Counted from the stretch's first letter, positions 46,601 to 61,600 are shown. The stretch: 64,000 bases of DNA from Antedon mediterranea (GCF_964355755.1 NC_092677.1:4035001-4099000); one strand, 5' to 3'. The notes: a model not told the origin generated them from the sequence alone. Numbers and translations: made by a program.

Positions 46601-49600
46601 TACCAAATAAGGAACAGTACTTACCAAATAAGGAACAGTACTTACCAAATAAGGAACAGTACTTACCAAATAAGGAACAGTACTTACCAAATAAGGAACA
46701 GTACTTACCAAATAAGGAACAGTACTTACCAAATAAGGAACAGTACTTACCAAATAAGGAACAGTACTTACCAAATAAGGAACAGTACTTACCAAATAAG
46801 GAACAGTACTTACCAAATAAGGAACAGTACTTACCAAATAAGGAACAGTACTTACCAAATAAGGAACAGTACTTACCAAATAAGGAACAGTACTTACCAA
46901 ATAAGGAACAGTACTTACCAAATAAGGAACAGTACTTACCAAATAAGGAACAGTACTTACCAAATAAGGAACAGTACTTACCAAATAAGGAACAGTACTT
47001 ACCAAATAAGGAACAGTACTTACCAAATAAGGAACAGTACTTACCAAATAAGGAACAGTACTTACCAAATAAGGAACAGTACTTACCAAATAAGGAACAG
47101 TACTTACCAAATAAGGAACAGTACTTACCAAATAAGGAACAGTACTTACCAAATAAGGAACAGTACTTACCAAATAAGGAACAGTACTTACCAAATAAGG
47201 AACAGTACTTACCAAATAAGGAACAGTACTTACCAAATAAGGAACAGTACTTACCAAATAAGGAACAGTACTTACCAAATAAGGAACAGTACTTACCAAA
47301 TAAGGAACAGTACTTACCAAATAAGGAACAGTACTTACCAAATAAGGAACAGTACTTACCAAATAAGGAACAGTACTTACCAAATAAGGAACAGTACTTA
47401 CCAAATAAGGGACATTACTTACCAAATAAGGAACAGTACTTACCAAATAAGGAACAGTACTTACCAAATAAGGGACAGTACTTACCAAATAAGGAATAGT
47501 ACTTACCAAATAAGGGACACTACTTACCAAATAAGGGACAGTACTTACCAAATAAGGAACAGTACTTACCAAATAAGGGACAGTACTTACCAAATAAGGA
47601 ACAGTACTTACCAAATAAGGGACACTACTTACAAAATAAGGGACAGTACTTACCAATCCAGTCGCTTGCATCTTCTCCTCTCACTTTCTTAGTTGGTGGT
47701 TCTCCCTGAAAAAAAAATAAGATGGTACTTCAGAAATAAAGAAGATAAAGGCATAACAACATAAGAGAATTTTTACAAATATTTGATACTAACCTCTTTT
47801 CTTTCTTTCTTGACAGCATCTAAAAAACAACAAAACCATGTAATATAAATAATCACATATAAACATTATTATTACCACAACATACAATAAACAACTCTAA
47901 CTGACCAAAACATAATTATCTAATTACGGCCTACCTTCTGTTTCAGCTTTTTCTGTATATTTAAGAAGTAGAGAATTTCCCAGTCTGGATCCAAGAAATA
48001 AATAGCCCTCTTCCATTTTACATATCTAAAAAAGAATACGTTATTTTATTTTAGGTATTTGTTCTTACCGAGATGGAAAATTTAGCAACCAATATAGTGT
48101 GGATTATTGAATTGTTTTTAAAGGTCATTTTCAAAATTGACGAAGGTGGCTTGCTAGTCCTTTTAACCGAAGTGGGAGAGTGCATGGTCATCTTCTGCAC
48201 TAAAAACCGCAGCTGAACAAAGGGTAAAAAAAACCCCGAGCCATGGTCAAATATTAATTTAAAAAGTAGGTATAATTAGCTGAGTTAAACGATGTTACAG
48301 GATGATACTTAAATTGTTTGGAATATACAACATAAATACATATACTGGAATTTGGCCAGCTTTCAACCAGTCATTCATAATAAAATTACTAATAACGAAA
48401 ATCTACCTGGTGGTGGTCACTATTGACTGGATTTTAGACATGACTAATTTCAACTAAATTTATATACATGTTACTCACACAAGTCGTCAGTACACTAGCC
48501 GCCGCCTTGTAAAAATGAAACCCTCTAACACTCCTCATGCCATCAATCATCAAAGTTAAAACATAGCTGAAAATATTAAAATACAACTCTCCAAACAAAA
48601 TTGTTCATATTAAAAGAGTAGCTGTAGGTCTAAAAATATGGAATGTGGAGTCCTATTATTATATCTTGCATATCATCAATCAAAAACAATTTTTTTTCAC
48701 CCAAATTTCATAAGCTGTTGCTGGAACATTCCTCTCTCATTACCATTTATTTAAAAAAAATGTAATGATGAATTAAAATTTAGTTATAGATATACAGTCA
48801 ACTCTCCCAATACCGGACATCTTTGGGCTGGCAAAATATGTCAGTTTTTTTCAAAAAGTCTTGTATATAAAAAGTGTTTTAATTGTAAAAAGGAATTTTG
48901 AACCTTTTGGACTTTTTTTTTTGGACGGTTTTCTGAGAGTCCGGTATTGGGAGAGTTGACTGCATACAAAAAAGCCCTGTAGCACTACTTTTTTCATAAA
49001 AAATTGGCTTATTTTCATGTTAGTTCTATTTCACTGCAGTCAAAAAATTAGTAGAGTTACTATCAATGCCATCGCAAAGTCTTATAATAGAAATTTTAAA
49101 CATGTTTATTAAAAATATTATATATCTTACATTTCTCCTCCTTTTAGTGACAGCACTAACTTATCAAAACTAATGAATGTAATTTGGCAGCAGTCCAATG
49201 ATATCGTTACTCCACTTTGTTTTTCTAAAAATTGTAAAATATTTGAAATTTAATAAAACAAAACGATATTATTAATATTAATTTTTTAAATGATCATACA
49301 AAATAAAAAATATTTATTAATACATTACAACTATCCAAAGTGTCTCCTAAATAGGGGTTGGCCTTAGTGTTAAAATATATAATGCTTCTCATTCATGTCC
49401 TCTGAAAAGAGGGTGTCCCCAAAGAACCGGTATATAATGCTTCTCATTCATGTCCCCTGAATAGAGGGTGTCCCCAAAGAACCGGTATATAATGCTTCTG
49501 ATTCATGTCCCCTGAATAGAAGGTGTCCCCAAAGAACCGGTATATAATGCTTCTCATTCATATCCCCTGAATAGAGGGTGTCCCCAAAGAACCGGTATAT

Positions 49601-52600
49601 AATGCTTCTCATTCATGTCCCCTGAATAGAAGGTGTCCCCAAAGAACCGGTATATAATGCTTCTCATTCATATCCCCTGAATAGAGGGTGTCCCCAAAGA
49701 ACCGGTATATAATGCTTCTCATTCATGTCCCCTGAATAGAGGGTGTCCCCAAAGAACCGGTATATAATGCTTCTCATTCATGTCCCCTGAATAGAGGGTG
49801 TCCCCAAAGAACCGGTATATAATGCTTCTCATTCATGTCCCCTGAATAGAGGGTGTCCCCAAAGAACCGGTATATAATGCTTCTCATTCATGTCCCCTGA
49901 ATAGAAGGTGTCCCCAAAGAACCGGTATATAATGCTTCTCATTCATGTCCCCTGAATAGAGGGTGTCCCCAAAGAACCGGTATATAATGCTTCTCACTCA
50001 TGTCCCCTGAATAGAGGGTGTCCCCAAAGAACCGGTATATAATGCTTCTCATTCATGTCCCCTGAATAGAGGGTGTCCCCAAAGAACCGGTATATAATGC
50101 TTCTCATTCATGTCCCCTGAATAGAGGGTGTCCCCAAAGAACCGGTATATAATGCTTCTCACTCATGTCCCCTGAATAGAGGGTGTCCCCAAAGAACCGG
50201 TATATAATGCTTCTCATTCATGTCCCCTGAATAGAGGGTGTCCCCAAAGAACCGGTATATAATGCTTCTCATTCATGTCCCCTGAATAGAGGGTGTCCCC
50301 AAAGAACCGGTATATAATGCTTCTCATTCATGTCCCCTGAATAGAGGGTGTCCCCAAAGAACCGGTATATAATGCTTCTCATTCATGTCCTCTGAATAGA
50401 GGGTGTCCCCAAAGAACCGGTATATAATGCTTCTCATTCATGTCCCCTGAATAGAGGGTGTCACCAAAGAACCGGTATATAATGCTTCTCATTCATGTCC
50501 CCTGAATAGAGGGTGTCCCCAAAGAACCGGTATATAATGCTTCTCATTCATTTCCCCTGAATAGAGGGTGTCCCCAAAGAACCGGTATATAATGCTTCTC
50601 ATTCATGTCCCCTGAATAGAGGGTGTCCCCAAAGAACCGGTATATAATGCTTCTCATTCATGTCCCCTGAATAGAGGGTGTCCCCAAAGAACCGGTATAT
50701 AATGCTTCTGATTCATGTCCCCTGAATAGAAGGTGTCACCAAAGAACCGGTATATAATGCTTCTCATTCATGTCCCCTGAATAGAGGGTGTCCCCAAAGA
50801 ACCGGTATATAATGCTTCTCATTCATGTCCCCTGAATAGAGGGTGTCCCCAAAGAACCGGTATATAATGCTTCTCATTCATGTCCCCTGAATAGAGGGTG
50901 TCCCCAAAGAACCGGTATATAATGCTTCTCATTCATGTCCCCTGAATAGAGGGTGTCCCCAAAGAACCGGTATATAATGCTTCTCATTCATGTCCCCTGA
51001 ATAGAGGGTGTCCCCAAAGAACCGGTATATAATGCTTCTCATTCATGTCCCCTGAATAGAGGGTGTCCCCAAAGAACCGGTATATAATGCTTCTCATTCA
51101 TGTCCCCTGAATAGAGGGTGTCCCCAAAGAACCGGTATATAATGCTTCTCATTCATGTCCCCTGAATAGAGGGTGTCCCCAAAGAACCGGTATATAATGC
51201 TTCTCACTCATGTCCCCTGAATAGAGGGTGTCCCCAAAGAACCGGTATATAATGCTTCTCATTCATATCCCCTGAATAGAGGGTGTCCCCAAAGAACCGG
51301 TATATAATGCTTCTCATTCATGTCCCCTGAATAGAGGGTGTCCCCAAAGAACCGGTATATAATGCTTCTCATTCATATCCCCTGAATAGAGGGTGTCCCC
51401 AAAGAACCGGTATATAATGCTTCTCATTCATGTCCCCTGAATAGAGGGTGTCCCCAAAGAACCGGTATATAATGCTTCTCATTCATGTCCCCTGAATAGA
51501 GGGTGTCCCCAAAGAACCGGTATATAATGCTTCTCATTCATGTCCCCTGAATAGAGAGTGTCCCCAAAGAACCGGTATATAATGCTTCTCATTCATGTCC
51601 CCTGAATAGAGGGTGTCCCCAAAGAACCGGTATATAATGCTTCTCATTCATGTCCCCTGAATAGAGGGTGTCCCCAAAGAACCGGTATATAATGCTTCTC
51701 ATTCATATCCCCTGAATAGAGGGTGTCCCCAAAGAACCGGTATATAATGCTTCTCATTCATGTCCCCTGAATAGAGGGTGTCCCCAAAGAACCGGTATAT
51801 AATGCTTCTCATTCATGTCCCCTGAATAGAGGGTGTCCCCAACGAACCGGTATATAATGCTTCTCATTCATGTCCCCTGAATAGAGGGTGTCCCCAAAGA
51901 ACCGGTATATAATGCTTCTCATTCATGTCCCCTGAATAGAGGGTGTCCCCAAAGAACCGGTATATAATGCTTCTCATTCATGTCCCCTGAATAGAGGGTG
52001 TCCCCAAAGAACCGGTATATAATGCTTCTCATTCATGTCCCCTGAATAGAGGGTGTCCCCAAAGAACCGGTATATAATGCTTCTCATTCATGTCCCCTGA
52101 ATAGAGGGTGTCCCCAAAGAACCGGTATATAATGCTTCTCATTCATGTCCCCTGAATAGAGGGTGTCCCCAAAGAACCGGTATATAATGCTTCTCATTCA
52201 TGTCCTCTGAATAGAGGGTGTCCCCAAAGAACCGGTATATAATGCTTCTCATTCATGTCCCCTGAATAGAGGGTGTCCCCAAAGAACCGGTATATAATGC
52301 TTCTCATTCATGTCCCCTGAATAGAGGGTGTCCCCAAAGAACCGGTATATAATGCTTCTCATTCATGTCCCCTGAATAGAGGGTGTCCCCAAAGAACCGG
52401 TATATAATGCTTCTCATTCATGTCCCCTGAATAGAGGGTGTCCCCAAAGAACCGGTATATAATGCTTCTCATTCATGTCCCCTGAATAGAGGGTGTCCCC
52501 AAAGAACCGGTATATAATGCTTCTCATTCATGTCCCCTGAATAGAGGGTGTCCCCAAAGAACCGGTATATAATGCTTCTCATTCATATCCCCTGAATAGA

Positions 52601-55600
52601 GGGTGTCCCCAAAGAACCGGTATATAATGCTTCTCATTCATGTCCCCTGAATAGAGGGTGTCCCCAAAGAACCGGTATATAATGCTTCTCATTCATGTCC
52701 CCTGAATAGAGGGTGTCCCCAAAGAACCGGTATATAATGCTTCTCACTCATGTCCCCTGAATAGAGGGTGTCCCCAAAGAACCGGTATATAATGCTTCTC
52801 ATTCATATCCCCTGAATAGAGGGTGTCCCCAAAGAACCGGTATATAATGCTTCTCATTCATGTCCCCTGAATAGAGGGTGTCCCCAAAGAACCGGTATAT
52901 AATGCTTCTCATTCATGTCCCCTGAATAGAGGGTGTCCCCAAAGAACCGGTATATAATGCTTCTCACTCATGTCCCCTGAATAGAGGGTGTCCCCAAAGA
53001 ACCGGTATATAATGCTTCTCATTCATATCCCCTGAATAGAGGGTGTCCCCAAAGAACCGGTATATAATGCTTCTCATTCATATCCCCTGAATAGAGGGTG
53101 TCCCCAAAGAACCGGTATATAATGCTTCTCATTCATGTCCCCTGAATAGAGGGTGTCCCCAAAGAACCGGTATATAATGCTTCTCATTCATGTCCCCTGA
53201 ATAGAAGGTGTCCCCAAAGAACCGGTATATAATGCTTCTCATTCATGTCCCCTGAATAGAGGGTGTCCCCAAAGAACCGGTATATAATGCTTCTCACTCA
53301 TGTCCCCTGAATAGAGGGTGTCCCCAAAGAACCGGTATATAATGCTTCTCATTCATGTCCCCTGAATAGAGGGTGTCCCCAAAGAACCGGTATATAATGC
53401 TTCTCATTCATGTCCCCTGAATAGAGGGTGTCCCCAAAGAACCGGTATATAATGCTTCTCACTCATGTCCCCTGAATAGAGGGTGTCCCCAAAGAACCGG
53501 TATATAATGCTTCTCATTCATGTCCCCTGAATAGAGGGTGTCCCCAAAGAACCGGTATATAATGCTTCTCATTCATGTCCCCTGAATAGAGGGTGTCCCC
53601 AAAGAACCGGTATATAATGCTTCTCATTCATGTCCCCTGAATAGAGGGTGTCCCCAAAGAACCGGTATATAATGCTTCTCATTCATGTCCTCTGAATAGA
53701 GGGTGTCCCCAAAGAACCGGTATATAATGCTTCTCATTCATGTCCCCTGAATAGAGGGTGTCACCAAAGAACCGGTATATAATGCTTCTCATTCATGTCC
53801 CCTGAATAGAGGGTGTCCCCAAAGAACCGGTATATAATGCTTCTCATTCATTTCCCCTGAATAGAGGGTGTCCCCAAAGAACCGGTATATAATGCTTCTC
53901 ATTCATGTCCCCTGAATAGAGGGTGTCCCCAAAGAACCGGTATATAATGCTTCTCATTCATGTCCCCTGAATAGAGGGTGTCCCCAAAGAACCGGTATAT
54001 AATGCTTCTGATTCATGTCCCCTGAATAGAAGGTGTCACCAAAGAACCGGTATATAATGCTTCTCATTCATGTCCCCTGAATAGAGGGTGTCCCCAAAGA
54101 ACCGGTATATAATGCTTCTCATTCATGTCCCCTGAATAGAGGGTGTCCCCAAAGAACCGGTATATAATGCTTCTCATTCATGTCCCCTGAATAGAGGGTG
54201 TCCCCAAAGAACCGGTATATAATGCTTCTGATTCATGTCCCCTGAATAGAGGGTGTCCCCAAAGAACCGGTATATAATGCTTCTCATTCATGTCCCCTGA
54301 ATAGAGGGTGTCCCCAAAGAACCGGTATATAATGCTTCTCATTCATATCCCCTGAATAGAGGGTGTCCCCAAAGAACCGGTATATAATGCTTCTCATTCA
54401 TGTCCCCTGAATAGAGGGTGTCCCCAAAGAACCGGTATATAATGCTTCTGATTCATGTCCCCTGAATAGAAGGTGTCACCAAAGAACCGGTATATAATGC
54501 TTCTCATTCATGTCCCCTGAATAGAGGGTGTCCCCAAAGAACCGGTATATAATGCTTCTCATTCATATCCCCTGAATAGAGGGTGTCCCCAAAGAACCGG
54601 TATATAATGCTTCTCATTCATGTCCCCTGAATAGAGGGTGTCCCCAAAGAACCGGTATATAATGCTTCTCATTCATGTCCCCTGAATAGAGGGTGTCCCC
54701 AAAGAACCGGTATATAATGCTTCTCACTCATGTCCCCTGAATAGAGGGTGTCCCCAAAGAACCGGTATATAATGCTTCTCATTCATATCCCCTGAATAGA
54801 GGGTGTCCCCAAAGAACCGGTATATAATGCTTCTCATTCATGTCCCCTGAATAGAGGGTGTCCCCAAAGAACCGGTATATAATGCTTCTCATTCATATCC
54901 CCTGAATAGAGGGTGTCCCCAAAGAACCGGTATATAATGCTTCTCATTCATGTCCCCTGAATAGAGGGTGTCCCCAAAGAACCGGTATATAATGCTTCTC
55001 ATTCATGTCCCCTGAATAGAGGGTGTCCCCAAAGAACCGGTATATAATGCTTCTCATTCATGTCCCCTGAATAGAGAGTGTCCCCAAAGAACCGGTATAT
55101 AATGCTTCTCATTCATGTCCCCTGAATAGAGGGTGTCCCCAAAGAACCGGTATATAATGCTTCTCATTCATGTCCCCTGAATAGAGGGTGTCCCCAAAGA
55201 ACCGGTATATAATGCTTCTCATTCATATCCCCTGAATAGAGGGTGTCCCCAAAGAACCGGTATATAATGCTTCTCATTCATGTCCCCTGAATAGAGGGTG
55301 TCCCCAAAGAACCGGTATATAATGCTTCTCATTCATGTCCCCTGAATAGAGGGTGTCCCCAAAGAACCGGTATATAATGCTTCTCATTCATGTCCCCTGA
55401 ATAGAGGGTGTCCCCAAAGAACCGGTATATAATGCTTCTCATTCATGTCCCCTGAATAGAGGGTGTCCCCAAAGAACCGGTATATAATGCTTCTCATTCA
55501 TGTCCCCTGAATAGAGGGTGTCCCCAAAGAACCGGTATATAATGCTTCTGATTCATGTCCCCTGAATAGAGGGTGTCCCCAAAGAACCGGTATATAATGC

Positions 55601-58600
55601 TTCTCATTCATGTCCCCTGAATAGAGGGTGTCCCCAAAGAACCGGTATATAATGCTTCTCATTCATGTCCCCTGAATAGAGGGTGTCCCCAAAGAACCGG
55701 TATATAATGCTTCTCATTCATGTCCTCTGAATAGAGGGTGTCCCCAAAGAACCGGTATATAATGCTTCTCATTCATGTCCCCTGAATAGAGGGTGTCCCC
55801 AAAGAACCGGTATATAATGCTTCTCATTCATGTCCCCTGAATAGAGGGTGTCCCCAAAGAACCGGTATATAATGCTTCTCATTCATGTCCCCTGAATAGA
55901 AGGTGTCCCCAAAGAACCGGTATATAATGCTTCTCATTCATGTCCCCTGAATAGAGGGTGTCCCCAAAGAACCGGTATATAATGCTTCTCACTCATGTCC
56001 CCTGAATAGAGGGTGTCCCCAAAGAACCGGTATATAATGCTTCTCATTCATGTCCCCTGAATAGAGGGTGTCCCCAAAGAACCGGTATATAATGCTTCTC
56101 ATTCATGTCCCCTGAATAGAGGGTGTCCCCAAAGAACCGGTATATAATGCTTCTCACTCATGTCCCCTGAATAGAGGGTGTCCCCAAAGAACCGGTATAT
56201 AATGCTTCTCATTCATGTCCCCTGAATAGAGGGTGTCCCCAAAGAACCGGTATATAATGCTTCTCATTCATGTCCCCTGAATAGAGGGTGTCCCCAAAGA
56301 ACCGGTATATAATGCTTCTCATTCATGTCCCCTGAATAGAGGGTGTCCCCAAAGAACTGGTATATAATGCTTCTCATTCATGTCCTCTGAATAGAGGGTG
56401 TCCCCAAAGAACCGGTATATAATGCTTCTCATTCATGTCCCCTGAATAGAGGGTGTCACCAAAGAACCGGTATATAATGCTTCTCATTCATGTCCCCTGA
56501 ATAGAGGGTGTCCCCAAAGAACCGGTATATAATGCTTCTCATTCATTTCCCCTGAATAGAGGGTGTCCCCAAAGAACCGGTATATAATGCTTCTCATTCA
56601 TGTCCCCTGAATAGAGGGTGTCCCCAAAGAACCGGTATATAATGCTTCTCATTCATGTCCCCTGAATAGAGGGTGTCCCCAAAGAACCGGTATATAATGC
56701 TTCTGATTCATGTCCCCTGAATAGAAGGTGTCACCAAAGAACCGGTATATAATGCTTCTCATTCATGTCCCCTGAATAGAGGGTGTCCCCAAAGAACCGG
56801 TATATAATGCTTCTCATTCATGTCCCCTGAATAGAGGGTGTCCCCAAAGAACCGGTATATAATGCTTCTCATTCATGTCCCCTGAATAGAGGGTGTCCCC
56901 AAAGAACCGGTATATAATGCTTCTGATTCATGTCCCCTGAATAGAGGGTGTCCCCAAAGAACCGGTATATAATGCTTTTCATTCATGTCCCCTGAATAGA
57001 GGGTGTCCCCAAAGAACCGGTATATAATGCTTCTCATTCATGTCCCCTGAATAGAGGGTGTCACCAAAGAACCGGTATATAATGCTTCTCATTCATGTCC
57101 CCTGAATAGAGGGTGTCCCCAAAGAACCGGTATATAATGCTTCTCATTCATGTCCCCTGAATAGAGGGTGTCCCCAAAGAACCGGTATATAATGCTTCTC
57201 ATTCATGTCCTCTGAATAGAGGGTGTCCCCAAAGAACCGGTATATAATGCTTCTCATTCATGTCCCCTGAATAGAGGGTGTCACCAAAGAACCGGTATAT
57301 AATGCTTCTCATTCATGTCCCCTGAATAGAGGGTGTCCCCAAAGAACCGGTATATAATGCTTCTCATTCATTTCCCCTGAATAGAGGGTGTCCCCAAAGA
57401 ACCGGTATATAATGCTTCTCATTCATGTCCCCTGAATAGAGGGTGTCCCCAAAGAACCGGTATATAATGCTTCTCATTCATGTCCCCTGAATAGAGGGTG
57501 TCCCCAAAGAACCGGTATATAATGCTTCTGATTCATGTCCCCTGAATAGAGGGTGTCCCCAAAGAACCGGTATATAATGCTTCTGATTCATGTCCCCTGA
57601 ATAGAGGGTGTCCCCAAAGAACCGGTATATAATGCTTCTCATTCATGTCCCCTGAATAGAGGGTGTCCCCAAAGAACCGGTATATAATGCTTCTCATTCA
57701 TATCCCCTGAATAGAGGGTGTCCCCAAAGAACCGGTATATAATGCTTCTCATTCATGTCCCCTGAATAGAGGGTGTCCCCAAAGAACCGGTATATAATGC
57801 TTCTGATTCATGTCCCCTGAATAGAAGGTGTCACCAAAGAACCGGTATATAATGCTTCTCATTCATGTCCCCTGAATAGAGGGTGTCCCCAAAGAACCGG
57901 TATATAATGCTTCTCATTCATATCCCCTGAATAGAGGGTGTCCCCAAAGAACCGGTATATAATGCTTCTCATTCATGTCCCCTGAATAGAGGGTGTCCCC
58001 AAAGAACCGGTATATAATGCTTCTCATTCATGTCCCCTGAATAGAGGGTGTCCCCAAAGAACCGGTATATAATGCTTCTCACTCATGTCCCCTGAATAGA
58101 GGGTGTCCCCAAAGAACCGGTATATAATGCTTCTCATTCATATCCCCTGAATAGAGGGTGTCCCCAAAGAACCGGTATATAATGCTTCTCATTCATGTCC
58201 CCTGAATAGAGGGTGTCCCCAAAGAACCGGTATATAATGCTTCTCATTCATATCCCCTGAATAGAGGGTGTCCCCAAAGAACCGGTATATAATGCTTCTC
58301 ATTCATGTCCACTGAATAGAGGGTGTCCCCAAAGAACCGGTATATAATGCTTCTCATTCATGTCCCCTGAATAGAGGGTGTCCCCAAAGAACCGGTATAT
58401 AATGCTTCTCATTCATGTCCCCTGAATAGAGAGTGTCCCCAAAGAACCGGTATATAATGCTTCTCATTCATGTCCCCTGAATAGAGGGTGTCCCCAAAGA
58501 ACCGGTATATAATGCTTCTCATTCATGTCCCCTGAATAGAGGGTGTCCCCAAAGAACCGGTATATAATGCTTCTCATTCATATCCCCTGAATAGAGGGTG

Positions 58601-61600
58601 TCCCCAAAGAACCGGTATATAATGCTTCTCATTCATGTCCCCTGAATAGAGGGTGTCCCCAAAGAACCGGTATATAATGCTTCTCATTCATGTCCCCTGA
58701 ATAGAGGGTGTCCCCAAAGAACCGGTATATAATGCTTCTCATTCATGTCCCCTGAATAGAGGGTGTCCCCAAAGAACCGGTATATAATGCTTCTCATTCA
58801 TGTCCCCTGAATAGAGGGTGTCCCCAAAGAACCGGTATATAATGCTTCTCATTCATGTCCCCTGAATAGAGGGTGTCCCCAAAGAACCGGTATATAATGC
58901 TTCTGATTCATGTCCCCTGAATAGAGGGTGTCCCCAAAGAACCGGTATATAATGCTTCTCATTCATGTCCCCTGAATAGAGGGTGTCCCCAAAGAACCGG
59001 TATATAATGCTTCTCATTCATGTCCCCTGAATAGAGGGTGTCCCCAAAGAACCGGTATATAATGCTTCTCATTCATGTCCTCTGAATAGAGGGTGTCCCC
59101 AAAGAACCGGTATATAATGCTTCTCATTCATGTCCCCTGAATAGAGGGTGTCCCCAAAGAACCGGTATATAATGCTTCTCATTCATGTCCCCTGAATAGA
59201 GGGTGTCCCCAAAGAACCGGTATATAATGCTTCTCATTCATGTCCCCTGAATAGAAGGTGTCCCCAAAGAACCGGTATATAATGCTTCTCATTCATGTCC
59301 CCTGAATAGAGGGTGTCCCCAAAGAACCGGTATATAATGCTTCTCACTCATGTCCCCTGAATAGAGGGTGTCCCCAAAGAACCGGTATATAATGCTTCTC
59401 ATTCATGTCCCCTGAATAGAGGGTGTCCCCAAAGAACCGGTATATAATGCTTCTCATTCATGTCCCCTGAATAGAGGGTGTCCCCAAAGAACCGGTATAT
59501 AATGCTTCTCACTCATGTCCCCTGAATAGAGGGTGTCCCCAAAGAACCGGTATATAATGCTTCTCATTCATGTCCCCTGAATAGAGGGTGTCCCCAAAGA
59601 ACCGGTATATAATGCTTCTCATTCATGTCCCCTGAATAGAGGGTGTCCCCAAAGAACCGGTATATAATGCTTCTCATTCATGTCCCCTGAATAGAGGGTG
59701 TCCCCAAAGAACCGGTATATAATGCTTCTCATTCATGTCCTCTGAATAGAGGGTGTCCCCAAAGAACCGGTATATAATGCTTCTCATTCATGTCCCCTGA
59801 ATAGAGGGTGTCACCAAAGAACCGGTATATAATGCTTCTCATTCATGTCCCCTGAATAGAGGGTGTCCCCAAAGAACCGGTATATAATGCTTCTCATTCA
59901 TTTCCCCTGAATAGAGGGTGTCCCCAAAGAACCGGTATATAATGCTTCTCATTCATGTCCCCTGAATAGAGGGTGTCCCCAAAGAACCGGTATATAATGC
60001 TTCTCATTCATGTCCCCTGAATAGAGGGTGTCCCCAAAGAACCGGTATATAATGCTTCTGATTCATGTCCCCTGAATAGAAGGTGTCACCAAAGAACCGG
60101 TATATAATGCTTCTCATTCATGTCCCCTGAATAGAGGGTGTCCCCAAAGAACCGGTATATAATGCTTCTCATTCATGTCCCCTGAATAGAGGGTGTCCCC
60201 AAAGAACCGGTATATAATGCTTCTCATTCATGTCCCCTGAATAGAGGGTGTCCCCAAAGAACTGGTATATAATGCTTCTGATTCATGTCCCCTGAATAGA
60301 GGGTGTCCCCAAAGAACCGGTATATAATGCTTCTCATTCATGTCCCCTGAATAGAGGGTGTCCCCAAAGAACCGGTATATAATGCTTCTCATTCATGTCC
60401 CCTGAATAGAGGGTGTCCCCAAAGAACCGGTATATAATGCTTCTCATTCATGTCCCCTGAATAGAGGGTGTCCCCAAAGAACCGGTATATAATGCTTCTC
60501 ATTCATGTCCCCTGAATAGAGGGTGTCCCCAAAGAACCGGTATATAATGCTTCTGATTCATGTCCCCTGAATAGAGGGTGTCCCCAAAGAACCGGTATAT
60601 AATGCTTCTCATTCATGTCCCCTGAATAGAGGGTGTCCCCAAAGAACCGGTATATAATGCTTCTCATTCATGTCCTCTGAATAGAGGGTGTCCCCAAAGA
60701 ACCGGTATATAATGCTTCTCATTCATGTCCCCTGAATAGAGGGTGTCCCCAAAGAACCGGTATATAATGCTTCTCATTCATATCCCCTGAATAGAGGGTG
60801 TCCCCAAAGAACCGGTATATAATGCTTCTCATTCATGTCCCCTGAATAGAGGGTGTCCCCAAAGAACCGGTATATAATGCTTCTCATTCATGTCCCCTGA
60901 ATAGAGGGTGTCCCCAAAGAACCGGTATATAATGCTTCTCATTCATATCCCCTGAATAGAGGGTGTCCCCAAAGAACCGGTATATAATGCTTCTCATTCA
61001 TGTCCCCTGAATAGAGGGTGTCCCCAAAGAACCGGTATATAATGCTTCTCATTCATATCCCCTGAATAGAGGGTGTCCCCAAAGAACCGGTATATAATGC
61101 TTCTCATTCATGTCCCCTGAATAGAGGGTGTCCCCAAAGAACCGGTATATAATGCTTCTCATTCATGTCCCCTGAATAGAGGGTGTCCCCAAAGAACCGG
61201 TATATAATGCTTCTCACTCATGTCCCCTGAATAGAGGGTGTCCCCAAAGAACCGGTATATAATGCTTCTCATTCATATCCCCTGAATAGAGGGTGTCCCC
61301 AAAGAACCGGTATATAATGCTTCTCATTCATGTCCCCTGAATAGAGGGTGTCCCCAAAGAACCGGTATATAATGCTTCTCATTCATATCCCCTGCCCTGA
61401 ATAGAGGGTGTCCCCAAAGAACCGGTATATAATGCTTCTCATTCATGTCCCCTGAATAGAGGGTGTCCCCAAAGAACCGGTATATAATGCTTCTCATTCA
61501 TGTCCCCTGAATAGAGGGTGTCCCCAAAGAACCGGTATATAATGCTTCTCATTCATGTCCCCTGAATAGAGAGTGTCCCCAAAGAACCGGTATATAATGC

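Noticed and set aside
45047-47671. An 874-aa open frame of YLVSTVP repeats on the minus strand
   Set aside because: The frame stays open only because the 21-bp unit has no stop in that phase. It lies in a CPSF1 intron, is offset from the CPSF1 frame and resembles no protein.
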